Assembly (NCBI GenBank): GCA_948467675.1
Contig: CAOKFI010000006.1
Location: forward strand, 1-64,000
Source of the DNA: an uncultured Porphyromonadaceae bacterium
GTDB taxonomy: Bacteria; Bacteroidota; Bacteroidia; Bacteroidales; Muribaculaceae
DNA: 64,000 bases
Direction of reading: 5' to 3'
Position numbers and translations under genes: made by a program. The notes beneath the pieces were generated by a model, which saw only the letters and a list, made by a program, of their open reading frames with translations, was not told the origin of the DNA and did not search any database. The stretch's first letter is position 1, and each line of letters starts with the position of its first letter. This document shows positions 1 through 9,806 of the stretch, in pieces.

Positions 1-53
1 CTCTCGACCCAATGATTAAGAGTCATTTGCTCTACCAACTGAGCTACGGAGTC
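1..53 (-). tRNA. tRNA-Lys (anticodon CUU), 3' part outside the window
   Basis: Read on the minus strand, the 5' end of the tRNA is at position 53. The D-arm core GCTCAGTTGGTAGAGC is intact. It is followed by an anticodon stem AATGA/TCATT closing a seven-base loop CTCTTAA, which gives anticodon CUU (lysine, AAG codons). The window starts in the variable loop/T-arm region, so the T arm and the 3' acceptor strand are missing. A well-formed promoter lies 32 bases upstream. Confidence 0.9.
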
Positions 54-84
54 AATGTCAAGCATTGCTTTTGCAAATGCGATG

Positions 85-115
85 CAAAGGTAATTGTATT
101 TTTTAGGTTTACAAA
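85..115 (-). promoter_or_regulatory. Promoter of the tRNA-Lys gene
   Basis: On the minus strand a -33 element TTTG (115-112) is separated by exactly 19 bases from a -7 element TACCTTTG (92-85). This is a full match to the Bacteroidetes sigma-ABfr consensus. Transcription would start near position 78, about 25 bases before the mature tRNA 5' end. Confidence 0.8.
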
Positions 116-249
116 CTTTTTGGGCTTTTTTTGTTCTGAAATGTGCATTTTCTCTTTGGTGCTGGTTCTGCGACAAGTGTAAAGCTATAGTAATAATGTG
201 AAATTTGTATTTTTCAGACTTCGGATTTCTTTGTTTGGCGAAATTGAGC

Positions 250-257
250 TATTTTTG
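250..257 (+). promoter_or_regulatory. -7 box of the hybrid regulator gene
   Basis: TATTTTTG matches TAnnTTTG perfectly and lies 32 bases before the start codon. No -33 element is found at the ideal 19-base spacing; the nearest TTTG (230-233) is 16 bases away. The promoter may therefore be weak, as expected for a regulator gene. Confidence 0.5.
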
Positions 258-289
258 TTAGAAATAAATTATAGTCTAACCCTATCGCA

Positions 290-3200
290 TTGAAAAAACG
301 CTTAATCGCTTATATCTGTTTCGTGTGTATGTCATTGTCGTGCCTGGTCTGTAAGGGTGTCGACTATGGTGTTGCTGTGACAGAGATGCCGCTGTTTGAC
401 CAGCTTCCGTCTCGTTCGGTCTTGTGTATATTTCAGGACTCGGACGGTGATATGTGGTTCGGCACTGAAGACGGTCTTTGCCGGGATAATGGATACAGTA
501 TAAGATCGTATAGGCCGTCGGCGTCTTATTCCGGAATCAATAATAATGTAACCGGGATAGTGCAGGCTTCTGATGGCATGGTGTGGTTCGGGACGTCGCG
601 GGGTGTGTATCGTGTCGATAAGCGGACTCAGGAAGTTATACCGGTTATGGATGACCGTATAGATAATGTCGAGATCCGTAATATCTATGCTACGTCCGAT
701 GGGTCAGTATGGGTAGGTGTCGATGGCGCATTGTTGCGATTCTCGTCCGATGGGACGCGTATCAAGGATTACCAGATTCAATGGAACAATGCTCCGTCGT
801 GTGTGCGCTCCATGTACGAGGACCGTAGCGGCAGGATATGGATTGCGGTATGGGACGGGGGCCTGTGCCGTTATGAGCCGTCGTCCGATTCATGGATATA
901 TTATCCGTGGCCATACAAAGAGGGGTGTGTCGGTCTGCTGCAGGACAGGAGTCATGATTTCTTCTACGTGAGTATATGGCTGAAAGGTATTGCGCGGTTC
1001 GATCCGGATGCCGGTTCGGTTGATGATATGTTCTCGCTGTCGCACTCGTGGTCTATGGCTGATGAGCGTGACAATGCATATCTGTGCATGGAGCAGGATG
1101 ATGTCAAGGGTTATCTTTGGGCTGCGACAGTCAATGGCCTTCAGGTGTATGACAGTTCTGACCCGTTGGCGCTGAGGCCGATCGATCCGAAGACATTCGG
1201 GCTGAAAAGATATCAGATGCTTACCGATCTCTATAAGGACCGGGACGGGAATATATGGGTGGCCGGATTCAATGTGCCGAGTTTTGTGGTGTCGATCAGT
1301 ACCGGGGCGGTGACGTATCCGCTGTCGGCGGTCCATTCGACGAGCGGACACACGGCTACGGTGTCGGGTATCTGTTACGATGATGAACCGGGCTTGTTCT
1401 GGATATTTCAGGAACGTCACAGACTGTATCTTTATGATATGTCGACAGACCGTATAGAGAGCGAGATTCCGAATCTGTTTTCAGATACTCATAATAATCT
1501 CGGTGCGATATATATGATGATCAAATCGCGCAGATACCGTGGGGTGTGGGCGGCAAGCACTATGCCTGCCGGAATATATCGGCTGAGTCAGGACGACCGC
1601 CGTATTATGGTGACTGACCGTATCCCTTTTTCGGGTATTGCCCCAAAGGCGATGTTCGAGGATATGTCGGGGCAGTTGTGGATAGGCTCGGAAGGCGGAT
1701 TGTACATATATGTAATAGACAGTCGCGAGCTGATACCAGTCGACGATATCGGCTCGGTGGTGGATATCACGGCATCGCCTTCGGGAGATGTGGTCGTGGC
1801 TGCATATGATTCTTCCGGGCAGTCATATATATATACCTATCATGGCCGTAACCGGATATCTGGCCGCCGGTTTAATGGAGATTGTACGGCTGTTGCTGTT
1901 ACTTCTGACAATTCTTTATGGATAGGAACCCGTCTTGGAGAGGTGTGGAGGCTTGCGAATCATGAAGATGCTGTCAGATTGTCGGAATGCAGTGATTTTA
2001 CGTCTGCCGGTTATGTCCGTGGGCTTGTGACTGACAGTTGCGGACATCTGTGGATACAGACAGAGCAGCGCCTTACGGAATTGGAGCCGTCGTCATTGAG
2101 CATGCGCCATTATTATGTCAACGAGGGATATATCGGTCTGTTCAACTTTTTTCCGCGCACTTATGCCGTGCTTCCCTCCGGTGAGCTGATTTTCGGCGGT
2201 GCCGGTGGTTTCTGTCGTCTGGAGTCTACTCCGTCGCTGTCGGATCTTGAAGCCGATGCCGCTCCGGTGATCAATTATGTGAAAGTGGACGGCAGTAATG
2301 TGCCGTTGCCGGATTCCGGCGAAGCTCTTGAGCTGACGCCCGGCGATCATACGGTCGAGATTGAATTCGGTACCTCGGACCATTTGGGAGCCAAACGCAA
2401 GGTTTATGCCTATAGGATAGGCGATACGCCGTGCAGCTGGATTTCCATGGCTCCAGGACATAATGTCGTGCATTTGTCTAGGCTTGAAAAGGGGGCTCAC
2501 CGGCTCGAATTGCGGAGCCTGGGTTCTGATCCGGCTGACAAGGCGTCGATAGCGTCATTGCTGATCAACAGACAGCCGGCATTTCATGAGACATGGTGGT
2601 TTCTGGGTGTGATATTATTGTTGTGCGGGTCGGCGGTCTGGACTATGGTATGGTTTTATAACCGGCATAAGACAAATGAGCGTAACCAGCGTATGGAGGC
2701 AGAGTTGGTGCAGCTTAAATTTAACTTCTTTACGAATATAACTCATGAGTTGCGAACACCTCTGTCGTTGATAATCACACCTCTCGATGCTCTGATCAGA
2801 AGATCGGACAATGCCGATACGCGCAAGCAGCTGATAAATATACGGCGTAATGCCGGCGAACTGCTTAAACTGATAAACCGCACTTTGAGTTTCAGACGTC
2901 TGGAGATGGGCGGAGAGCGATTGTCGGTCTTGCAAGGCGATCTGGCCGAATTTGTCGGTAATATAGTGGAGTCGTTCCGTCCTTTGGCCGAGGAGAAGCA
3001 GGTCGATCTCAGTCTTGAGTCGGATGGAGCCGGGTGCTGTGTCGGATTTGATGCCGAGAAATTCAGAATCATAATAAATAATCTACTGTCGAACGCATTT
3101 AAATTTACGGAGCCGGGCGATGCAGTAAAAACGAGTGTATGCCGCACGTCTGTCAGCGGCAGGGACTGGATTGTGATCCGGATTGCCGATACCGGATGCG

Positions 3201-4267
3201 GTATTCCGGAGCGTGATATACCTCATATAATGGATGTGTTCTATCAGTCGGCATCGGGCAGCGGTGTAGGCGATGGAAATGCCGGAAGCGGCATCGGGCT
3301 GTATGTGGTGAACGAATATGTGAAAATGCATGGCGGAAAAGTCGAGGTGCATAGCCGGCAGGGAGAGGGTACCGAGTTCGCGATATGGCTTCCTGTTTCA
3401 GACGCTGATGTGTCGGATTCGGCTGTGGCTTCTGAAAGTGACGAGTCTGCTTCTGTGGATGAGATACCGGAGGCAACCTCGCGTAAAACGGTTCTTCTGG
3501 TCGAAGACAATCAGGAATTCAGGGAGTTTATGCGCAACGAGCTGTCAGACCAATACGATGTAGTGGAGGCTTCTGACGGAATGGAAGGAGAAGATATGGC
3601 TCTGCAATTCCATCCCGATGTCATCATCAGCGATGTCATGATGCCTCGGCGCGATGGGTTCGAGCTGTGTCGGGCTATAAAGAATAATGTAGACACTTCG
3701 AGTATTCCGGTTATTCTTTTGTCGGCACGTATCGATCGCCCGTCGGAGATAAGAGGGTATGAGAGCCGGGCTGATGTATATCTTACCAAACCGTTCAATC
3801 TCGGCATATTGCTGAACCGTATCGAATATCTGATCGCACGGCAGTCGGAGTTGCGTCAGGAGTTCAAGGAAGTTCTGGAGACAGACCCGAAGAAGATTGC
3901 CATAAGTCCGCTCGATGAGGAGCTGCTGACGCGCATACTGGCGTGTGTGGAGAAGAATATGACAAATTCGAATTACGGTATAGCGGAGCTTAGCCGTGAT
4001 GTAAATATGAGCCGTATGAATCTGTACCGGAAGTTGCAGGCGATAACCGGACAGACCCCTACGGATTTTGTTAAGACTGTGCGTCTGAAGAAGGCGGCTA
4101 TCATGTTACGGGAACGCAAATGCTCGATAGTCGAAGTCGCCTATGCGGTCGGTTACAGCAGTCCGAGCTATTTTACCCGGTCGTTTAAGGGCGAGTTCGG
4201 TCTCACCCCCTCCCAGTATATAGAGCGTGCGCATCACAACGGTCCAAGCACTCCTCCGGATGCCTGA
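290..4267 (+). CDS. Hybrid two-component system sensor/regulator (HTCS) of the PUL
   Basis: A 1325-residue one-protein signalling system that senses glycan fragments in the periplasm and activates PUL genes in the cytoplasm. Order seen: signal/anchor 1-23; beta-propeller repeats of the W-x-GT-x-x-GL type to about 680; a Y_Y_Y-type domain at about 690-755; membrane segment 769-790; histidine kinase with H819 in NITHELRTP; ATPase with N, G1 (DTGCGIP) and G2 (GSGIGLY) boxes; receiver domain with phospho-acceptor D1115 and K1167; C-terminal AraC-type helix-turn-helix at about 1225-1315. Length is normal for the family. The start is TTG at 290, the only one that keeps the MKKR-hydrophobic signal segment. 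Its neighbour is the GH106 gene, so it probably controls the PUL that follows. The ligand cannot be told from sequence. Confidence 0.95.
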   Translation: MKKRLIAYICFVCMSLSCLVCKGVDYGVAVTEMPLFDQLPSRSVLCIFQDSDGDMWFGTEDGLCRDNGYSIRSYRPSASYSGINNNVTGIVQASDGMVWFGTSRGVYRVDKRTQEVIPVMDDRIDNVEIRNIYATSDGSVWVGVDGALLRFSSDGTRIKDYQIQWNNAPSCVRSMYEDRSGRIWIAVWDGGLCRYEPSSDSWIYYPWPYKEGCVGLLQDRSHDFFYVSIWLKGIARFDPDAGSVDDMFSLSHSWSMADERDNAYLCMEQDDVKGYLWAATVNGLQVYDSSDPLALRPIDPKTFGLKRYQMLTDLYKDRDGNIWVAGFNVPSFVVSISTGAVTYPLSAVHSTSGHTATVSGICYDDEPGLFWIFQERHRLYLYDMSTDRIESEIPNLFSDTHNNLGAIYMMIKSRRYRGVWAASTMPAGIYRLSQDDRRIMVTDRIPFSGIAPKAMFEDMSGQLWIGSEGGLYIYVIDSRELIPVDDIGSVVDITASPSGDVVVAAYDSSGQSYIYTYHGRNRISGRRFNGDCTAVAVTSDNSLWIGTRLGEVWRLANHEDAVRLSECSDFTSAGYVRGLVTDSCGHLWIQTEQRLTELEPSSLSMRHYYVNEGYIGLFNFFPRTYAVLPSGELIFGGAGGFCRLESTPSLSDLEADAAPVINYVKVDGSNVPLPDSGEALELTPGDHTVEIEFGTSDHLGAKRKVYAYRIGDTPCSWISMAPGHNVVHLSRLEKGAHRLELRSLGSDPADKASIASLLINRQPAFHETWWFLGVILLLCGSAVWTMVWFYNRHKTNERNQRMEAELVQLKFNFFTNITHELRTPLSLIITPLDALIRRSDNADTRKQLINIRRNAGELLKLINRTLSFRRLEMGGERLSVLQGDLAEFVGNIVESFRPLAEEKQVDLSLESDGAGCCVGFDAEKFRIIINNLLSNAFKFTEPGDAVKTSVCRTSVSGRDWIVIRIADTGCGIPERDIPHIMDVFYQSASGSGVGDGNAGSGIGLYVVNEYVKMHGGKVEVHSRQGEGTEFAIWLPVSDADVSDSAVASESDESASVDEIPEATSRKTVLLVEDNQEFREFMRNELSDQYDVVEASDGMEGEDMALQFHPDVIISDVMMPRRDGFELCRAIKNNVDTSSIPVILLSARIDRPSEIRGYESRADVYLTKPFNLGILLNRIEYLIARQSELRQEFKEVLETDPKKIAISPLDEELLTRILACVEKNMTNSNYGIAELSRDVNMSRMNLYRKLQAITGQTPTDFVKTVRLKKAAIMLRERKCSIVEVAYAVGYSSPSYFTRSFKGEFGLTPSQYIERAHHNGPSTPPDA

Positions 4268-4363
4268 GTTCGGGATGTAACTACAAATGTATTAGTCGGA
4301 TGAAACCAATATGCAAGTATGCCGCTGTATGATGCATGCGGTGCGATTTGTTTCAATAATACG

Positions 4364-4433
4364 CATTTGTTACAAAATTACAACCCAATGTTACGGGTGT
4401 GAAATGTTTTGATTTCCGGATTTTGTTTCTTTG
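4364..4433 (+). promoter_or_regulatory. Promoter/operator region of the rhamnosidase PUL
   Basis: Two GTTAC half-sites lie at 4369-4373 and 4390-4394, exactly 21 bp apart; the first sits inside the palindrome TTTGTTACAAA (4366-4376). A -7-like box TTTCTTTG (4426-4433, one mismatch to TAnnTTTG) follows 32 bp after the second half-site. Positions 4364-4394 align without gaps to 46424-46454 upstream of rhaB (21 of 31 identical, the last nine all identical). The 21-bp direct-repeat layout fits an AraC-type activator. The upstream gap also holds TACAAATGTA (4282-4291), a 10-mer also found upstream of rhaB. Confidence 0.6.
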
Positions 4434-4476
4434 TTGCGGAAAAATATCATAAAGCACATAAAGCAAATATTTAATT

Positions 4477-7400
4477 ATGCGATTATCTAAACTGACCCTT
4501 TTGGCCATGGCTGTGCCGGCACTGCTCGGTGCGGCCATGAGTGGTTGTACCGACAAGAACGTAGCACCAGACATCGCTACTGTCGAAGCTAACTTCAAGG
4601 CAGTGCCGGATTCTACCCGTATAGCTGTATACTGGTATTGGTTAAATGACCACATTTCGCCCGAGGGCGTTGTGAAAGACCTTCAGTCCATGAAAGAGGC
4701 CGGCATCGGCCGTGCCTATATCGGCTTCCAGGGTATCGAGGATATTCCTTACGGCGACGTGCACCTGTTTACTGACGAATGGTGGCGCGCTGTCCATACC
4801 GCACTCAAGACTGCCGGTGATCTCGATATCGAGATCGGTATATTCAATTGTCCCGGATGGAGTCAGTCCGGAGGCCCGTGGGTCAAGCCCGAACAGGCTA
4901 TGCGTTATCTTGCATCCAAGCAGGTTGAGGTAACCGGAGCCGGCGCTCAGACAATAGCGCTTCCGGAGATGGGCGAGGATGCTCAGGATGTATGCGTCAT
5001 AGCATATCCGGCTCCTGCCGCCGATGGCTTCTCGCAGGAATGGACGTTTGAGAAGCAGGAGGGCAAGCCTCTTCAGGCGGTGATGCGTCTTCCGCAGCCT
5101 ACGGTAGTGCGCAGCATGGCAGTCACTGTCAGCTCCCCCATCATGGCCGCTGCATCGGTAAAGGTCAAGGATGGTGACGAATGGAAACTTGTAAAGACAT
5201 TTGAAATAGATCGATACAACCCTAATCTTCATGTGGGCTTTGACCCATATGCGCCCATTATTGTTTCGCTCCCGGAGAACAAGGTTGGAGAATGTATGTT
5301 AGAAGTAGGTAATGCAGGGAGCGGAACAATAAATGTGGTCGTCAACGAATACCCTATGGTCGAGCGTTATGCTGAGAAGTCTCTTGCCAAGATGTTCCAG
5401 CAGCCGCTGCCCATGTGGGATCAATATATGTGGGCTGCGCAGCCCGAAAGCACTTCGACGGATGGTATCGTGGATCCGGCGTCGGTAGTGGATCTGACCG
5501 CTTCGGTTCAGCCTGACGGGACTTTGCAGTGGAATGTTCCCGACGGCCGTTGGATCGTGTCACGTCTTGCCATGCGTCCGACCGGAGTGACAAACTCCCC
5601 CGCGGCTCCGGATGCTACCGGCTTCGAAGTAGACAAGATGAATAAGGATCACCTTGAGGCACACTTCGACGCATTTATCGGAGAGATCATGCGACGTGTG
5701 CCTGCCGAGGACCGCAAAACGTTCAAAATAATAGTAGAGGACAGCTATGAGACTGGAGGTCAGAACTGGACCGACGCTCTTGCCGCTGATTTCGAAGAGC
5801 GTTACGGATATTCGCCTGTCCCGTATCTGCCTGTGCTCCGTGGTATTGTGGTGGGCAGCGAGGATCAGTCCGACCGGTTCCTCTGGGATCTTCGCCGTCT
5901 GATTGCCGATAAAGTGGCATACGATTATGTGGGCGGTCTGCGTGAGATCTCAAACCGTAATGGTTTCACTACCTGGCTTGAAAATTACGGACACTGGGGT
6001 TTCCCGGCTGAGTTCCTGCAGTATGGAGGTCAGAGCGATGAAATAGGCGGTGAGTTCTGGAGCGAAGGCTCGCTGGGCGATATCGAGAACCGTGCGGCAT
6101 CGTCATGCGGCCATATATATGGAAAGAATAAGATCTGGGCGGAGTCCTGCACAAGCGGCGGCCCTGTATTCACACGCTATCCCGCTATCATGAAGCAGCG
6201 TGTCGACCGCTTCTTTACGGAAGGCATCAATGCGACACTGCTCCATCTGTATACCCATCAGGATTCGTCGGCAGTGGAGCCCGGTATCGCGGCTTGGTTC
6301 GGCAACGAGTTCAACCGCAAGAATATATGGTTCTCGCAGATGCGCACGTTCACCGACTATCTGCGCCGTTGCAACTACATGCTTCAGCAGGGTCGTTATG
6401 TCGCTGATGTTGCATATTTTATCGGCGAGGATGCTCCTAAGATGACAGGCGTGTGTGATCCGGAATTGCCGGCCGGATATTCGTTCGATTATATAAACGG
6501 TGAGATTCTTGCCGGACATGCCAAGGTTAAAGACGGCCGCCTGTTGCTTGACAGCGGCATGGAATACCGTCTGCTCGTGCTGCCGCGTCAGGAGTCAATG
6601 CGGCCTGAACTTCTTGAGAAACTTAAAAGCCTGGTTGCCGACGGGCTGACCATACTCGGTCCGGCTCCTACATGCTCTCCCAGCCTCCAGAACTATCCTG
6701 AGGCCGACAACAAGGTCAAGGCGATTGCCGCCGAGATGTGGGGCGATGCCGCCGCTCCGATTGACAGTAAGGACTGCCGTGGACACAAGTTCGGAAAGGG
6801 CAGAGTATACTCCGGTTGTGACATAGTGTCGGTGCTCGGAGGAATTGGCGTCGGACCGGATCTGTCGGTTCCTGCCGGAGAGGAATACCCGCTGTTCATT
6901 CACCGGACCATGGCTGATGCCGAGATTTATTTCGTGGCCAACCCGTATGAAAAAGAACTTGCCATCAATCCGGCATTCCGTGTGGATGGTGTCATGTATC
7001 CGGAACTCTGGAATCCGGTCGACGGAAAAGTCCGTAATCTCCCTGAATTTAAAGTCGAGTCAGGAACCATCACGGTGCCGTTGCAGTTGCAGCCTCTCGA
7101 GAGTGTATTCGTCGTGTTCCGCAAGGGTGAATCGCCTGTTGCCGGAGGCGTCAATAATCCGGTAGCTTCAGCGACGATGGATCTGACAGCACCGTGGACA
7201 GTTACGTTTGATGCGTCACGCCGCGGTCCGAAAGATCCGGTGGTGATGGAATCGCTTGCCGACTGGACTACTTTTAACAATGACTCGATAAAATATTATT
7301 CCGGAAGTGCCGTTTATTCTACAACATTCGATCTCGAAGCCGTTCCCTCTGCGCCGACATATCTCGATCTCGGCAAGGTGATGGTAATGGCTCGCGTCAA

Positions 7401-7665
7401 AGTCAACGGACATGATGCCGGTGGAGTATGGACTGCTCCGTATAGAGTCGATGTGACACCGTATCTGCAGCAAGGTGAGAACACTGTCGAGGTAGAGGTG
7501 GTCAACAACTGGAAGAACCGTATGATCGGCGATGATGCATTGCCGGAGGATCAGCGACAGATCTGGACCAATGTATGGATCCATCATAAGGGTGATGAAC
7601 TTCAGCCGTCAGGTCTGATGGGTCCGGTCAGGTTGCAGTCGTATGATTATCATGTAAAAAATTGA
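4477..7665 (+). CDS. Alpha-L-rhamnosidase, GH106-like lipoprotein
   Basis: Predicted to hydrolyse terminal alpha-L-rhamnose from plant glycans or glycosides. The N-terminus is a lipoprotein signal with Cys24 (AMSGC). The mature start IAVYWYWLNDHISPEGVVKD followed by LQSMKEAGIG is characteristic of GH106. Conserved acidic segments include DSYETGGQNW (E425) and the SEGSLGDIENRA region near residue 530. The C-terminal 130 residues form a galactose-binding-like jelly roll (KVNGHDAGGVWTAPYRVDV). The 1062 residues fit the family. It is the first gene after the HTCS and is preceded by an operator-like block shared with the rha operon, which supports rhamnose release. Exact linkage specificity and catalytic residues are not assignable from sequence alone. 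Confidence 0.85.
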   Translation: MRLSKLTLLAMAVPALLGAAMSGCTDKNVAPDIATVEANFKAVPDSTRIAVYWYWLNDHISPEGVVKDLQSMKEAGIGRAYIGFQGIEDIPYGDVHLFTDEWWRAVHTALKTAGDLDIEIGIFNCPGWSQSGGPWVKPEQAMRYLASKQVEVTGAGAQTIALPEMGEDAQDVCVIAYPAPAADGFSQEWTFEKQEGKPLQAVMRLPQPTVVRSMAVTVSSPIMAAASVKVKDGDEWKLVKTFEIDRYNPNLHVGFDPYAPIIVSLPENKVGECMLEVGNAGSGTINVVVNEYPMVERYAEKSLAKMFQQPLPMWDQYMWAAQPESTSTDGIVDPASVVDLTASVQPDGTLQWNVPDGRWIVSRLAMRPTGVTNSPAAPDATGFEVDKMNKDHLEAHFDAFIGEIMRRVPAEDRKTFKIIVEDSYETGGQNWTDALAADFEERYGYSPVPYLPVLRGIVVGSEDQSDRFLWDLRRLIADKVAYDYVGGLREISNRNGFTTWLENYGHWGFPAEFLQYGGQSDEIGGEFWSEGSLGDIENRAASSCGHIYGKNKIWAESCTSGGPVFTRYPAIMKQRVDRFFTEGINATLLHLYTHQDSSAVEPGIAAWFGNEFNRKNIWFSQMRTFTDYLRRCNYMLQQGRYVADVAYFIGEDAPKMTGVCDPELPAGYSFDYINGEILAGHAKVKDGRLLLDSGMEYRLLVLPRQESMRPELLEKLKSLVADGLTILGPAPTCSPSLQNYPEADNKVKAIAAEMWGDAAAPIDSKDCRGHKFGKGRVYSGCDIVSVLGGIGVGPDLSVPAGEEYPLFIHRTMADAEIYFVANPYEKELAINPAFRVDGVMYPELWNPVDGKVRNLPEFKVESGTITVPLQLQPLESVFVVFRKGESPVAGGVNNPVASATMDLTAPWTVTFDASRRGPKDPVVMESLADWTTFNNDSIKYYSGSAVYSTTFDLEAVPSAPTYLDLGKVMVMARVKVNGHDAGGVWTAPYRVDVTPYLQQGENTVEVEVVNNWKNRMIGDDALPEDQRQIWTNVWIHHKGDELQPSGLMGPVRLQSYDYHVKN

Positions 7666-7687
7666 ATACTAACCTTAAAGATCTGAA

Positions 7688-8689
7688 ATGTCAAATATGA
7701 AAGTCACCACATTGTGGTGCTTGTGTGCTATATCGGCGATGTGCTGGGCTTCATGCTCCGGCACATCGGCTGCTGATAAAAAGTCGGATAGCGCCGACGG
7801 CCCGGAGATCTGTACCGAGGGAGAGATTGTGCTCGACAACGGACAGATATGTCTGAAGCAGGATCTTGGCCGCGGTGGTTCTATCTGCTATCTGTCGCGG
7901 TCGGGCGAGGATCGTAATATCGTCAATGTGTACGACGAGGGTCGTCTGATCCAGCAGTCCTATTATGCCGGCAAGACATTGAACCGCCAGTCGGAAGGTC
8001 AGTCCAAGGATTGGTCTCCGTGGGCGTGGAATCCTATCCAGGGTGGAAATTCAGCCGGCAAAGGGGCGCGTATTCTTCATGCTGAACGCACTGATACCTC
8101 ACTGTATGTGAAATGTGTACCGATGCTATGGGATATGAACGACCATGAGGCGGAGGCAATCATGGAGCAGTGGACTACACTTGACGGCAATGTAGCATAC
8201 GTGCGCAATAAGATCACATGCAACCGCACTGATTCGATCTATGGCGAGGGTATTGCCTGCTCGCAGGAGATACCGGCAGTATATCCGATCTCGAAACTGA
8301 AGAATCTGTATGCCTATACAGGCGAGAATCCGTTTACGGGAGCCGATCTGACATCTCACACCGTGGAGTGTCTTCAGGACGGCTTCTGGGGTCGTTATGA
8401 CGGCAAGAGCAATCCCGTTCCTACCGAGAAGTGGATGGCCTTTGTCGATGACAGCAACTGGGGTCTTGCCGTATTCACTCCGACCGCAGAGACCTTCCTG
8501 GCAGGACGTTTCGGCGATACCGACGGAGAGGCCATGAGTTCCTCCACATCCTATATCGCGCCGCTCTGTACTACGGCGCTGAACAAGAACTCGGTAATGG
8601 AATATGACTATTATCTTATCGTGGATAACCTCGATTCCATCCGTTCCACTGTGTATGCGCTCAATTCAAAAATAAGCAAAGGGCTGTAA
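7688..8689 (+). CDS. Uncharacterised PUL lipoprotein, copy 1 of a tandem pair
   Basis: 333 residues with a lipoprotein signal (Cys23, WASC); an in-frame ATG at 7697 is an alternative start. I do not recognise a named family. The mature part begins with LDNGQICLKQDLGRGGSICY and contains aromatic-rich blocks WSPWAWNPIQGG and DGFWGRYDGKSNP, an EQWTTLDGN segment and a C-terminal MEYDYYLIVDN. The fold is probably all-beta and soluble outside the inner membrane. Its partner starts one base after its stop and is about two-thirds identical by eye. Position between the rhamnosidase and susC suggests glycan binding, or an enzyme not yet classified. Confidence 0.75.
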   Translation: MSNMKVTTLWCLCAISAMCWASCSGTSAADKKSDSADGPEICTEGEIVLDNGQICLKQDLGRGGSICYLSRSGEDRNIVNVYDEGRLIQQSYYAGKTLNRQSEGQSKDWSPWAWNPIQGGNSAGKGARILHAERTDTSLYVKCVPMLWDMNDHEAEAIMEQWTTLDGNVAYVRNKITCNRTDSIYGEGIACSQEIPAVYPISKLKNLYAYTGENPFTGADLTSHTVECLQDGFWGRYDGKSNPVPTEKWMAFVDDSNWGLAVFTPTAETFLAGRFGDTDGEAMSSSTSYIAPLCTTALNKNSVMEYDYYLIVDNLDSIRSTVYALNSKISKGL

Positions 8690-8690
8690 A

Positions 8691-9737
8691 ATGATGAAGT
8701 CCATAAAGATATTGTCTGTCTGTCTGTCTGTAGCAGCGCTTGTGTGTTTCGCATCGTGCTCTGACGACAAGCAGGATGCACCCGAGCCGCTGCCGCCATA
8801 CAAGCCGATTACGCCTACTCCTGATCCGGGCGGCAACGAAGACAACGGCGAGACCTTTACTTCGGGGATGGTCGATCTCGATAATGGTCAGATATGTATC
8901 AAGCAGGATCTTGACCGTGGCGGATCGATATGCTATCTGTCCCGTTCGGGCGAGGATCGCAGTGTGGTCAATATACATGACGAAGGCCGTCTGATCCAGC
9001 AGTCGTATTATGCAGGCAACAGCCTTAACCGCCAGTCGGAAGGCCAGTCGCCTAACTGGTCTCCATGGACCTGGAACCCGATACAGGGCGGCAACTATGC
9101 CGGTAAAAAGGCTCGGATAGTAGAATGTCTCCGCAAGGATAACACGCTGTATGTTAAATGTATTCCGATGCTCTGGGATATGAACAATCATGAGGCGGAA
9201 GCCGTCATGGAGCAGTGGACTACACTTGAGGGCAATGTGGCGCATGTGCGTTGCCGTCTGACCTGTCACCGTACCGACGAGATCTATGGCGAAGGCATAG
9301 CCCGCGACCAGGAGATCCCTGCCGTGTATCCGATTTCGGCTCTCACCACATTGTACGCCTATCTGGGGAATGCCCCGTTTACCAGCGGGACGCTTTCTAC
9401 TCCTACCGTGGAGTGTCTTCAGGACGGATTCTGGGGCCGTTACGACGGTAAGAGCAATCCCATCCCTCAGGAAAAATGGATGGCGTTTGCCGATGCCAAC
9501 CAGTGGGGCCTCGGCGTATACAGCCCCAAGGCAGAGCGCTTTCTCGCAGGCCGCTCCGGTTTTGTCGGCGGAGAAGCCATGGATGCCTCGACTGCCTATA
9601 TAGCGCCTATATGTACGGCCGCATTGAAAAAGAATTCAGTCATGGAGTATGATTACTACCTGATCCTTGACAAAATATCGACTATGCGCAGTACCATATA
9701 CGATATTCATCAGAAAGTAAACAGTAACAATCAATAA
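8691..9737 (+). CDS. Uncharacterised PUL lipoprotein, copy 2 of a tandem pair
   Basis: 348 residues, paralogous to the preceding gene over almost the whole mature length. Differences are informative: Cys23 is followed by SDDKQD, a typical lipoprotein export signal for surface display in Bacteroidetes, and a proline-rich linker of about 25 residues (PLPPYKPITPTPDPGG) separates the anchor from the globular part. Copy 1 has neither so clearly. Shared blocks are LDNGQIC-KQDL, GEDR, RLIQQSYYAG, NRQSEGQS, WNPIQGG and ECLQDGFWGRYDGKSNP. No recognised catalytic motif. One-base spacing implies translational coupling. Confidence 0.75.
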   Translation: MMKSIKILSVCLSVAALVCFASCSDDKQDAPEPLPPYKPITPTPDPGGNEDNGETFTSGMVDLDNGQICIKQDLDRGGSICYLSRSGEDRSVVNIHDEGRLIQQSYYAGNSLNRQSEGQSPNWSPWTWNPIQGGNYAGKKARIVECLRKDNTLYVKCIPMLWDMNNHEAEAVMEQWTTLEGNVAHVRCRLTCHRTDEIYGEGIARDQEIPAVYPISALTTLYAYLGNAPFTSGTLSTPTVECLQDGFWGRYDGKSNPIPQEKWMAFADANQWGLGVYSPKAERFLAGRSGFVGGEAMDASTAYIAPICTAALKKNSVMEYDYYLILDKISTMRSTIYDIHQKVNSNNQ

Positions 9738-9806
9738 TATTAAAAATTAAGTCCATCAATAGTCCATGAATAAAAGAAACAGATAACCTTTTACTTCGTC
9801 ATTGCG

